Shown: in pieces, positions 12,601 to 24,600 of the stretch
Position numbering within the stretch: the first letter of the stretch is position 1
How the letters are laid out: every line of letters begins with the position of its first letter
From: Spirometra erinaceieuropaei
Taxonomy: Eukaryota; Platyhelminthes; Cestoda; Diphyllobothriidea; Diphyllobothriidae
Length of the DNA: 64,000 nucleotides
Reading direction: 5' to 3'
Assembly (NCBI GenBank): GCA_902702965.1
Contig: CACRXP010000011.1
Coordinates: 1,461,869-1,525,868 of the forward strand
Notes under the pieces: model-generated
What the model saw: the letters and a program-made list of their open reading frames with translations, nothing else
Told to the model about the DNA's origin: nothing
Database searches by the model: none
Made by a program: the position numbers and the translations under genes

Positions 12601-15600
12601 CAATTATCGCGCCAATTACAAACAACTTCAAGGAGGAGGCGTAAATGGAAAGGACGATTGGTATGTGTGTATGTGCCTAGATGTATCCCCCAATTTACTA
12701 TCTGAACACGTGACCGTGTTCGCCATCAATCATTCAGCAGGTTCCATGTCGCGGATTCACCACAAGGATGGTCGTCCTCCATTGCAGTAGACCGGCAGCA
12801 AACCCGTGCAAAGTTGGGTCAGTTGGCACGTCATCTTCGCGGTCAGAGACCGCTGGGCCGGTGATACACTCCAGGCCAACACACACCTCGAGGATGTAAT
12901 CCACCGGCATCGGGCCAAATGGCGTCCTGAACGAATCCGTCGTCAGGTCGCTGCGGCACACGGCCGAACCATGACAGTCAGCGGGCATGTAGGATGCAGT
13001 TGGCCTGTTTTCCCTGTGAGAGGCCGTCCACTCATCCGTCCGAGGCGCGGTCGAACAGTTGAATTCGGAGAATGGAGAACATAGCAAGAATCAATCGAAT
13101 GGATCCCGGGAGGTGGCATCTACTGCGCACACGGGCCAGTCAGCTCAGAAGACTTGTCGTGACGGAGGCTTGGTGCACTTGCAACTTGGTCTTCAGCTTG
13201 ATCTCACGCCGACCCAAAGGTTGCGGCTAAGTCGGACAAAGACCGCGTGTCTCCGGTTGATCCGATAGTCTATTAAATCCTCACACTGCCCTTCCGGTAG
13301 AAAGTTTTACCCATATCGGTAGAAGCTGTCGACTGCTCTAATAGCTCTACCACCTACCGTGACTGGGAGGGTATCTCTGGCAGCAAAACCTGGAGAAAAC
13401 GACTTCGTTTTGGAAGAATTAACGGCAACGACCGGGTGAAGGACCCCAAATACACACGACCATGCAAAGGTGCCTGTCTTAAGGGGAAAGGTGGTTATAG
13501 GGGTTTTACGGGCGAAGCCTTTGTATGCATAGAGGAAGAGCAAAATAAGTATAGATAGTTGGTAAATCCGTTTTCCGGGCAGAAATGTTCTAACGCATTG
13601 ACATATGCAACCGAAATTAAGCAGGACAATTTAAAAAATAAACATTAAGTGTCTACAACGACCGCTTTTCAACCCTCTGGGAAGAGGTCATTGTAGATAA
13701 TGCACCAGACCGTCTACAATAGACGATCTAACCTTGTACGATGGAAAACCAAACCGGCATAATCGTGTCGGACCTACATCCACTTAAATAAGTATAGTAG
13801 GTATTCTTTGTATGTCACAGATGCTTGGGGTCCTTCACCCGATCCTTACAGAATTTAACTTCCAACTCCACTTCCGTTGCTTTGTCATCCACCTGAAAGC
13901 AGAACATTGCGTTTCGGTATAGAAGCTAGCCAGCAACCGAACGCCATATGCGCAATCGAGATTTGTAATGTACGGAAAGGCAGTCCACAGGGTGGTCAGC
14001 CGGCGCGCGTTGATGAATCCTGAGCACTCATTGATGAAGCACACAATCCTGACAGACGCCGAATGTGACATCCACGCAAACACTTGCCTTGGTTCTTACT
14101 CGGCTGTAGCAGGCCTGAACTACTCGGATTAATTTCGGTGGAATGCCATCATGCGACATAGCCGACCGCTGAGAATCCCGACGCTGGACAGGGTCAAAGC
14201 CCACGAAACAAATGCTGGCTGGTCATCACGGGTACTGTCTAAGAGCCTGAACAGGTGTCCCGCAGGTGTTCTCTTACTGTAGGACACAGACACAAACGGA
14301 CTGGCCCATCACAGGCTCAAACAAAGACTCCGTGTCGTTTTTTAATTTCCCCAGAAATTATCTACGAAGTTGGAGTAGATCAGTTTATTCAAGGTCTATA
14401 GGCTCAGACCGAGAATTTTATACATGAATATTTGGGCCAAAGTTCATCAGCCACAGCGGGTAACCGCGTAATTGTCATTAACTGTCGATAGGCAGCTACT
14501 AGTATACTTTAGGGTAAGGTGACAGTGGCAGTGCTGAGGGATTCTACGAAGCAAACAGCATTAGTAAAGACATTCAGTCATCGATGACTACGTCTCTGGA
14601 GGACCGAGTTCCATTTCGTCAACATGGCAATCGGTGATCCTCAACTAAGGCTTGAAGAAGAGTCCTGAAATTCACATTGGGGGCTATGAAATGAAGATAA
14701 GACACCAAAGTATCTTGTTATATAATTGAGTAGGGTGGAACAGGCGCGTCCTTTGCTTGTACAGTTGTCAGTGTCGGTATTTTAAATCCGTCCATTTTGT
14801 GCCGGCATATTGGTAGTTGCGTTATATTGGCATCGCATTGGTCTTATAATATAGATGTCAATAAGGTGAATCAACATTACAGCCGTAATATTTAAAAACA
14901 CAACAAGGACCTCTAACTCCCACGCTGACAGTTTAGATGCCGAAAACTTACGCTGACAGTCCGTGAAGAGTGGCGACGGTAGGTAGGAACAGAACGACCT
15001 GAACGCTCCGAGCACATGGAAGATGTCTCACTGGCATTATCGTCCGACTCATATTGACTTCGATGGGAGTTTATGCCCTAAAACAACACAGAAAATATGA
15101 AATCGTCCTTGCGAGGACTTGCGTCAGAAGATCCAGGGAGACTGCGTATGTAGTGAGAATAAAGTCGGCGTAAAATTTAGTCCCAGTAGACCATATAAGC
15201 AGGACTAATGTTCCTGACAAACCGTCCCAATAAATACACCCCCTCTCTCTCACACTGGTTACATGAAACCAACGAGGTGCGTTCACCACATGCAAAACTC
15301 TCCTCAAACAGAAAAGATGGTCGGTGGGTTGGTCAGGTGATGGCTACATGCACGTGAGACGTGCTGACAGTTCGACGTCGTTCCCCCGACGATATCCACA
15401 ATGTGCCCCTCCAGCATGATGGGCGCAGGTACGGCGACTTCTGCCTGAATTCGTTTATAATGATGGTGGATTTGCGTTGCATCTCCACATCCTCAACTTC
15501 TTATCTACCTGGGCCAGGTATCAAGACAGATTCAAGACTGGAGGTGGCGTCAGGCACAGGTGGCTAAGACTGCGTGAACCCGCGCCTAGGCACACACCAC

Positions 15601-18600
15601 CACCAAACCCCTGGTCCGAGCTAAAAGAAGCCGGATCTTACAGAGGAAGAAGGGGGGGGGGGTGGCGATTCGGATTCCAACCAAGTGGAAGCACCATAAA
15701 GGCCACATTCAGAAGGAACCACTGCAGCCTGACTCTCCGTCCTGAGAGAAGGACCGAGTTATTCCGTCAGTTAGCTAACTTCCTAGTCACGGCCTCAGGT
15801 GCATCAAATGTGAAACGTCCTACGAANNNNNNNNNNNNNNNNNNNNNNNNNNNNNNNNNNNNNNNNNNNNNNNNNNNTGAGAGGGTTTTCTCGATCATCT
15901 TACGTTGTGCCGGCTCCAGATTCTGCAGCAGCGCCCGCGACTCATCTGGAAACTTCATGGCGAAGGACTGGAAGGCCCTGTGGAGTGGAGAAGTGGGAAA
16001 CAGAGGTACGTAAAAAGGGTATATCATTTATGTCTGATTGGGTAAGAGTGGGCCGACAGCCCGGGCATGAGTAATAGGACGTCGGCAAAGATTTGCAATT
16101 CATCCGCCCCAAGAAGTCACGAGGAGTGAGCGCGGCGTGACTGTCCAATACTGGGAAATTCGCTATAAAACAAGTAATGCTAGGTAGACACTGTCCTACA
16201 GGACACAGCCATGTATCGCCAATCCCTACTAGCCACTGGAAAGTCGCACGGTGTTGAGTGCATCAGGCTGCGTGATCGTGGAGTGCGCAAGGTGATTTGG
16301 CAATGAGAATGCGATTTACGCAGGCAGGGGGGTGAAGATGCAATCGCAAGGACAGGAGAACGGTGGGTTGGGTAATGCAACCAGGCGAGCTACCTTTATT
16401 GCTCCCACGCATGAAATCCACTTCACCAAAGCACCTCTCAGTAAAGGTTCCACCCACCCCCCTCCCCACCCCCCACGCAATGGGCGCGTCCCCGGCAGAA
16501 CACGAGGTCACTCTGTAGGGTGCGTGTGTGTGAAAAAGCAGCTCACTTAACGCACACGATTAGGCGCACATATGCAAGCGCCGCCAATACATGGGCACCC
16601 CGAAGATGCACACGCAAGACCTATCTGTCGTGCGCTCGGGCTGACATGGGTCGGTTTTGCGTGCTGTCATGGCGTGCGTGTTTTGGTCATTTGGGGTGTG
16701 GGGAATAGGTTACAAAAAGGGCTGCTGCTAATTGTTGCTGACTGGTGAGGTCGATATACGGGCGGCAAAGATCATGGACTGAAGATGGACTCCTGTACGC
16801 GTTCGAGGGACATGGTCCCTACGATCGAACCGCCTTCTTCGTTACTCATACATACGCCTGAAATTCGAACATACGTCTCAATTCGGCTGTGTCTTAATCC
16901 AACCAAGGTCACCGATCGGAAGCCAGAATACTGCAGTGTATTACTTAGCTTGAGTGCCCTCCAAACGGGCCACGTGTTAAATGCGTTGGACCAAAACGGG
17001 GACCACATCCGATCCTGGCAGGGACTATAGGTGCGCAATAGTCAATGCCAACATCTATGGGGTGCGCTAGCAGTCCCTGTTGTCGACGGCCGTCGCACAA
17101 CTGGGATCACTGCCATGCCCCCCATTGTTGTGGGGGTCAAAATCCTGGTCATCTGTTGTGTGGATCAGGGGGTGCGGAGTGGAGCGCCAAGGTGAGTATC
17201 CGTCCGAGCCATCCACCTGCAGCCTCCCTAGTCTCCGGTCTTCTTGACTCTGTCTTGACACCGGGCTCAGGCGGGGGAGGGGGAGAGAGTGTAGGTAGAT
17301 GCAGCGCAAGTCTACTGACACTATAAACCCCTGCGCAAGTCACCGTCCCTGCTTCCACCGCTGCTGCAGCTGTGGGGCACACGGTGAACATCGTCGAAAT
17401 CGACGGTCTAACTATCGTTACTTAGCTTGAAATAATGCCTCAGGCTTACAATAACAGCAAGCCCAATTCAGTCCTCCCTCGACTTCAGAGACTGCGGTCA
17501 GTATTTCTCAAGTTTCAACGCATGCTATGCACCCGACTCCACTTTGCGAGTCTTTCACAGTTTGATCACCCGAGGATCGGATTGACGAATTTTTGCCGGG
17601 TGGTAGACGAGGTCACGATCGTAAATATGAATGGCTCAGGTGGAGGGCTAGAAACGTAGCCGAGAGACGATGTCGCGCGCCACGCCAGAAACCCTCTTGC
17701 AAATCTGCCCTATGAAAATCAGTAGTGGAGCAAATTCTGTTGGGGACATTCACACTTAACGGCCCTACCGGTCGTACTTATGGGAGTCAGGTTGTACGAA
17801 CAGCTGGGGACCGCACGATGGGGACAACTTCGAGGGGGACCGCGCCTCCAGCTCGCTTGAACATGAAAAACATGTCGTCGCGTGGCACTGTGACCGAATT
17901 TTGTAGCTCTCCCTCCTCCCTCCCTCTCTCTCTCTCTCTTCCTATCTTAAACTTCTAGGGTGTCGAAAAGAACTTTTGTGCGAATTGGGCTTGTGTGACA
18001 GCCTGACGGAAGTTAACGACCTCACAAAAGGGGGGGGGAATTGTCAAGCTTAGCGTTCTGTCTGTTAGCCAGCTTTTTTTCTACTTTAACGCACTATTTT
18101 TGCTTAGTCCCCTGTCTACATTTGAAAAAATCATAAACTCCTCACTAGCCAACGCACCAGCACACTGCCCCATGTTGGTAAAGACTTTGCCTCACTGAAT
18201 CAGGATCTAATCTCCACTAACAGTAACTCAAAGTGATCTTTCAAGCCCTTGTTTGCCTCTTCCAACTGTGTTCTATCACCTTTCCGTAGCTGTACCTGAC
18301 AAAACGTTTTCGAAAGGTCCGCGGTTCAACAACAGATGGAGTCTCACCACTTCTCATTATCTTCTGCTCACTCACTCATTTTAATTCGTCTTTCTTGACG
18401 GGGTCCGGAATTATTTTAGGAGGAAGCGCGGTGGCTGGCGGAAAGCTTTTATTTGTCTGACGTTTCTGACTCACACTCTAGCCCATCATCGGAAACAGCA
18501 TCAGATAAGGGTAGCGGACGCAAAAATGTCGCAGCATCTGCTTTCCCCCTGCAGACTGCAACCCGTGCGCATCCGGATGATGCTGTCTCTCGCTATGGGT

Positions 18601-21600
18601 TCGAGCGTGAATCAGAAGCATCGCGGGAATAAAATGACTGCTTCAGTGATAGCGTCCCTTTCTTCTGAACTTATGCCTGGAAATTACGTTTTCGCCTATA
18701 TCGACGGACAGAATCACGCCTATCCGTGCAAATGCGGACAATTTTGGTTTTAAATTTTCCGTTCAACAGCTTTGTCATCCGCATTTCTGATGTTTAGTAA
18801 ATGAGTTGCTTTACACGCTAGCATGCCATTTCCATCCACCTTCTCGAACCCCCAGGAAATTGGAGGGCGCTGGTGCTCTATTTGCTCACTCGGCTCTAAG
18901 GGACGCAGACAACTTTGTCGTACGTACGCATTCGCGCGTCCTCATCACTCCTCTGACTTCACCTGCTCCAGGGGATTACATTCTAATGCGGCTCTTCCGA
19001 CCACGGTCGTTTGACCCGCAAGTTTTCTTCCCTTTACGAACTCAATTCGTCCGTCCTGGCAACCAAAAATCTGCTCGCCTTTAACGAAAACTGTGAAGTA
19101 CTTCAACGTTTTGTCTTACTTCCCACTAACCCCCCCCCCCCGACTCCTCGCCTCCGCCGAAGATCTGAGATCGCCCGACACGCTAAGTATGCTGATAATA
19201 TTGTTGTTGGGTAACCAATTAAACATGAGGTGTATCTTTTGCCTCTCGAGGAAAGTTTGAATCATGCCTGAGGCAGCGGTCAGTTCCGTGTGTCTTCTTT
19301 GACAGCGCCTACCTCTCACTGCTACGAGATCTTTTAGCATTCCCCTCCCCCGCCCCTCGGAATCACACTTCTCTAGTATCCTGATTTCACGCTGTCATCA
19401 AGTTCATTATTTTTCTCTCACATCTTGACAAGATTCGTCAATGCCTATAGAATGTTCATCCCACATCCCGTCAGACTTAAATCTGAAGGTCTATTTATAC
19501 CTCCGTCCTCTCGCTTTTTACCGTTTGCTTGCAGACTTTTCTACCGCTAGTCGACATCGCCGGAAGATGGTCTTCTGCGGCGGTCACTATTTAAATTCTC
19601 GATGGAATCAACCCCCCACCCTCCCCCTTCACTCTGAAACAGTTGCCGTGACGCCACGCCGTCCAACCCGGTGTGGCTTCCGTCACATCTCCCGTCGTAC
19701 CGCAGTCTATCAACGACCTGTTGACACGACTTATAACACGTAACGAGACTGAGACACGGCAGCTGCGGGTGAACTTGTGACCATAGCAATCATATATTCT
19801 TATGGGACATTGTATATACCCGAACGCAGCCGATAGGACAACGTGCCTGTGGCTCAGTGGCTATAGGGACGTCGGTCGCGGGATCGAGCTCCAAGTGTTC
19901 CACACCCCGGGCAGAGTATCGCTGGCTGATGAAGGCTAATAAGCCAGAAATGAACATTCCAGTCTCTCTTGTCTTTGTCAGTAATGTTATTCTGGCTTTT
20001 CTCCCCTCGACCTTTAGCCACTTCTGCTTGGATAATGTTTCTCAACTGGAAATTCAGAAAATGGGTTAAAGCGTTGGCTGTAATAAAGCCTTCTCCTTAC
20101 TGCGTGGATTCGAATCGCACCGAAGCGCCGAGTTTTTCACAGTTGTGTCAATATGAAGAAATTCGGAAAAGTTTGTTTTAAAGTATGACAACATTTTGGG
20201 TCATTTGTTTCGTTGTTTTTCGGTATCCCCCACCTTTACGGGATCGCTAGCTCAGAAGAGTAAGTGCACAGCTTCTGTATCCAACTAGTCACTTGTACTT
20301 CAGACGGGGTTATCTACCTATTTTTAATGAAAGAAAGAGTTACTACAAAAGCTAATAAATCGCTGTGCGCTCATTCCTAACTGAATAAAATCCTAGTCGG
20401 TAATGACAGAGGATGACAGGTGGCGACGCACTGATGAACCTCGGTTCGATCGAATACCTTTGACACATCTGCTAAACCCCATATGTGGACCATTTTGCGT
20501 CGTGTACGAGGACATTTTTGTGTTTCTAATCCCAGTTTGAAGTCAAGGTTATGTTTGACCGAGTAAATGCAAAATAAGTCCGAAACTGTACTGCATCAAA
20601 CTACCCGCATTCTCTGTCCTCTCCCCCCCCCCTCTCTGCTTTTATAACTTGGCCGACTTCGGACTGGTAGTTGGTTGCCTGTTCGTGACCTTTGCCACCC
20701 ATGCGGTGCTTGTGTGCTTCGGAAAGCCAGTAGATCGGTGTGCGCCCTCTTCCGATTTAATAAATACCCGACCTACAGCAACAGAGAATGACAGGTGGCG
20801 AGGCATTGATGAACTTCGTTTCAATAAAGTGCCCTAAACAAACTAGTGTCTGCTTAGTGGCAACATTTTGTGTCGTTAGTTTTGCTGTTTTTCGGTTCTG
20901 CCTTCTTTAAGGGTTCACCAGCTCAGAAAAGTAAGTTGACGGCTCCTGTGTCCAACTAGTCACTCTGTTGACATTCCAACTGTAATGCAATGATGTGGTT
21001 TGCGATGCATCAAAAGAGTATCAGGGAAGGCTTGGGCGTTTGATGTGCCTCAGACCCTGGAGAATTCAAATTCGAAGATCCGGCAACGATAGGGTGTAGG
21101 ACCCCATATTAACCTGAGCTGGCCTGTAGAATGTGTCATACGTTGAATGGTGGGTAGAGGGGGTTTATGGGCGGGGCAACACGCAGGATGGAGAGCAAGA
21201 ATACACCGAGAATTGATAAATTTCTGCTGAAAGTCTTATCGCACGCTGTCATTCGGTAAAGAAAGTGAAAGTAATCATTAAAAAACGAACAAAAACTTCC
21301 AAAAAATAACGGATTTTGAATAAAACCCCGCTGGTAAGTTTACATCTCAGCAGGAAGAGAAGGAAATTTCAAACAATGGGAACGGTGAATGTGCATCATG
21401 CTTACAGTTACACTGAATTGTAAGGTATATTTCTGGAGTTCCCATCTACTCGAGGGTCCTACACCTTGGCGTTACTATCACTTTTAGCCAGCAAGATGTC
21501 ACTATAGCACTTGTGATCATTAAAGTGAATGGGGAGGGGAGGGGGGGAGGAATTATAATCCCACCCTATGGTGCGTCACCGTTTTTGAACGGTAGACAGT

Positions 21601-24600
21601 CTTAGGCAGAAGAGCTTTCTGCAAGCCAAGAGACAATCCCACCCCGGAAGACAGTGTTTTTGCAGATGAGAGTTTCAAATAACCTTTTTGCTGGTCGGAG
21701 GGGACAGGAGGAAGGTGATACTAAGGGCAAGTCGAGCGTTAACAGTGATGAACTTCGTTTCGATGAAGTACTTATGATCCATCTGCTGGACCCCGTCTGC
21801 GCCGGGTGTCCGAGCGCATCTTTGTGTTTCTGGTCCCAGCTGGTGGTCAGAATAAGCCCGAAAAGTACTACGTCAATCCATCCGCATTCTCCGTCGCCCC
21901 TCCAACCCCTCCCCCCGCCCTCAGCAAATACTGCACTCTTCAAAAACGCACTGGGATCGAAGAGACGACTTTTGTCACAAAATTTGCTGCCCTATAGCTG
22001 AAAGTTGTTCGTCGCAGGCAGGCGGAGAAAGACCAGCGTGCCAAGACAAGAAACACCCACAGTAGACGTTCGGCACACACACGCACGCACGCGAGCACAC
22101 AAACAGCAACCTGGCTGTATGACTAACCACCCTTGGCGATTTGAAGGAAAACACACCGGGACATGGGGAAGGTTGACATGAGACACGCGTGCTGAGTCGT
22201 ATCCGAGTAATGCTGTGTGTTTATGCGGGCGCGGAACGCGAGTGAACGCTCTCGTCAGCTCTGCGCACACTCAGACGTGCACAGCAGCTTTACGGCAGAG
22301 TGACCACTGAAAGCACTCAAGACGACATAGAGCGTGCCGCATTGAAAGCACCCTCCACTACCGTAATGCAGTGATGTGGTTTGCGATGCATTGAAAGAGT
22401 ATTTGGGAGGGTTCAGGGCGCTTGAGGTGCATCAGACCCTGGAGGATTCAAATTCGGAGGTCCGGCAACGGTAGGGTGTAGGACCCACAACTAATATGAC
22501 CTAGCCTGCGGATCGTGTCATACGTTAAATGGTGGGTAGAGGGGGTTTTATGGGTGGGATAACACACAGGACGGAGAGCAAGAAGACAACGAAAGTATAA
22601 AAATTTCTGCCGAAAGTCTTATCGAGCGCTGCCATTTAGCAAAGAAAGTGAACGCGATAATTAAAAAATGAGTAAAAAGCAATTTTCAAGAAATAACGGA
22701 CTTTGAATAAAGCGCCGCTGGCAAGGTTTACGGTAAGACGTGGTTATGTAGTCGCACCTGATGGGTACAATATTGTTAGGGGTTAGGGCAACTATTTTTC
22801 AACCACACAAAGTACAATCGTGTATTCCCAATACCTTTTCTTTGCATGCAATTACTTGACCGCATCACCTGTGCGTCCCCTGGCCCCACCTGTAAAAAAC
22901 CCTATCACCACCGGCCCCGTATTACAGGCGGCTGGGGCTTGTTTGGTCCAGGTGCGGCCACATAACCACACCTGACCAAGTCTACATTTAGTCAGGAAGG
23001 GAACGGTTAATAATTGAGTGCTGTTTACAGTCACACTGAATTTTAGGGCATATTTTTGCAGTTGCCATCTACTTGCGGATCCAACACCCTATCGTTACCT
23101 CGGATCCTTCTAAAGGGTCCATCTTTTGCCATTCTTCACAAGACTTCCAAATCGGGTGCACGCGTCCACGATGAGAGCAAATTAAGAAACGCAGGTTTTC
23201 TTGTGACAGACATGCTTGGCTAAACAAAAACGCCCTGTTACAAAATGTAACAAATAATCCTTGTCTTTGTCCAAGTCAAGTTATCCTATTGAAACAAACG
23301 AAATATTACTGACAATAGCATACGTTTGGCGAAACTTTTTATTATGAAATAATTCCTAGGTAGAGCGCAGTGCCAATAAAGCGATGAGACGAGTCAAGGA
23401 AGCAGTCTTTAAGAAGGAGACAAGATCGCTGGGACAAGAGCTTTATTAGCCTGACGTTTCGGGTTCCTGCTCGAACCCATCACCCGTATCTGCTTTTGTC
23501 TCTGATGATGCGTTCGAGCAGGAATCCGAAACGTCCGGATAATAAAGCTCTTGTGTCCCAGCGATCGTATCTCCTTCTTCAAGTAGAGCGCAGTGTTGGA
23601 TGTAGAAAGTCAATGTATGCAGAAAATATCAGGATGCACGGCCAGCTTCGGCGATGCCCCGAACTGCATCCCGCAAAGTGTGACGGTCCGAGGAAGCGAG
23701 TAAAAGGAAATAAGCGGCCATCAGGCCTGAATCCCTGGAAAACGGGGCCTGCCCGTTAATGACCGCTCTTGTTTCCGCGATCGCATCTTTTTTTCAACTG
23801 CTTCCTGGAACTAGTCGCCTTTTCGCTTCCATCGGGAATAGCTTTCACAGCTCGTCTTATTTCCCATCCTCTAGACCGGCACAAGAATAGCCGAGCATTT
23901 GCCATCAGATGCAGTACCATCTTGTACAGTCAGGAGTGTCAAAAGCCGAATTGCAAACTTCGAGTGGCCAATTTGTTGTGCAGCCTCAGTACTGTGCGAA
24001 CTATGTAGTTCTGGAAGGTGGGGTCACACAACACTAGTGATCAGAGGCGAATAGAACTTCCCCGATGAGTTGAGGGGTGATGGGTTGCTCAACGAAGTGG
24101 AGACGGCACCCGAAATGTTGACGCCATCGCTGAGTTTTAGCCGAGTTGTCAACAATGTAAATGTCACTGAGTAACGAGGATCTTCTGCCAACTTGGTTGG
24201 TTGGTCATCGGCAAAAATTAGCGGGTAGCGGAGAGGGAGCCCTCCACAGCTACTTTCTGTATATGTGACCTTGTTTCCTTATCGCTTTGGTTGACGATTT
24301 ACGTTGACTCGCAGACAGCAACGAGGGGAGCGTTTACTAAAGCTCCCTTTAGCCAAGCATTTGTCAGCCGGTCATTGGCCCCAAGCAAGCGATACACGGT
24401 CTACCAGCTACGAGGGCGATCGCCGCAAAAAGAGGGAATTGTAGGTCATTGCAGGGGGTGGAGTGGGCATTTATGCCTGGGATCTATTAGTTCTCAAGAG
24501 CACGAATCTACATTTGAGCCCTCAAACGAGCAGAAAACTGAGACTATAACACGAATCTTCGCAGGGGACAGTCTAAATCAACTTTGTGGTGTCATGCAAA

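Larger units (their letters stand above)
23411..23582. repeat. inverted repeat carrying two head-to-head hammerhead-like motifs
   Basis: The left arm (AAGAAGGAGACAAGATCGCT, GGGACAAGAGCTTTATTA) is the near complement of the right arm (TAATAAAGCTCTTGTGTCCC, AGCGATCGTATCTCCTTCTT). Each arm holds one motif, minus strand at 23441-23485 and plus strand at 23496-23541. It resembles the inverted copies often left by Penelope-like elements. Confidence 0.75.

Noticed and set aside
13835..14083. 82-codon minus-strand open frame in a CLASP intron, with an acceptor-like TTTCAG and a GTAAGG
   Set aside because: The flanking CLASP exons join in phase 0 to 0, and this segment would break the frame; no family match.
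16785..16830. Further hammerhead-like motif (CTGAAGATGGACTCCTGTAC...)
   Set aside because: It resembles the 2178 copy at the 5' side, but GAAA and the cleavage triplet are missing; too degenerate to list.
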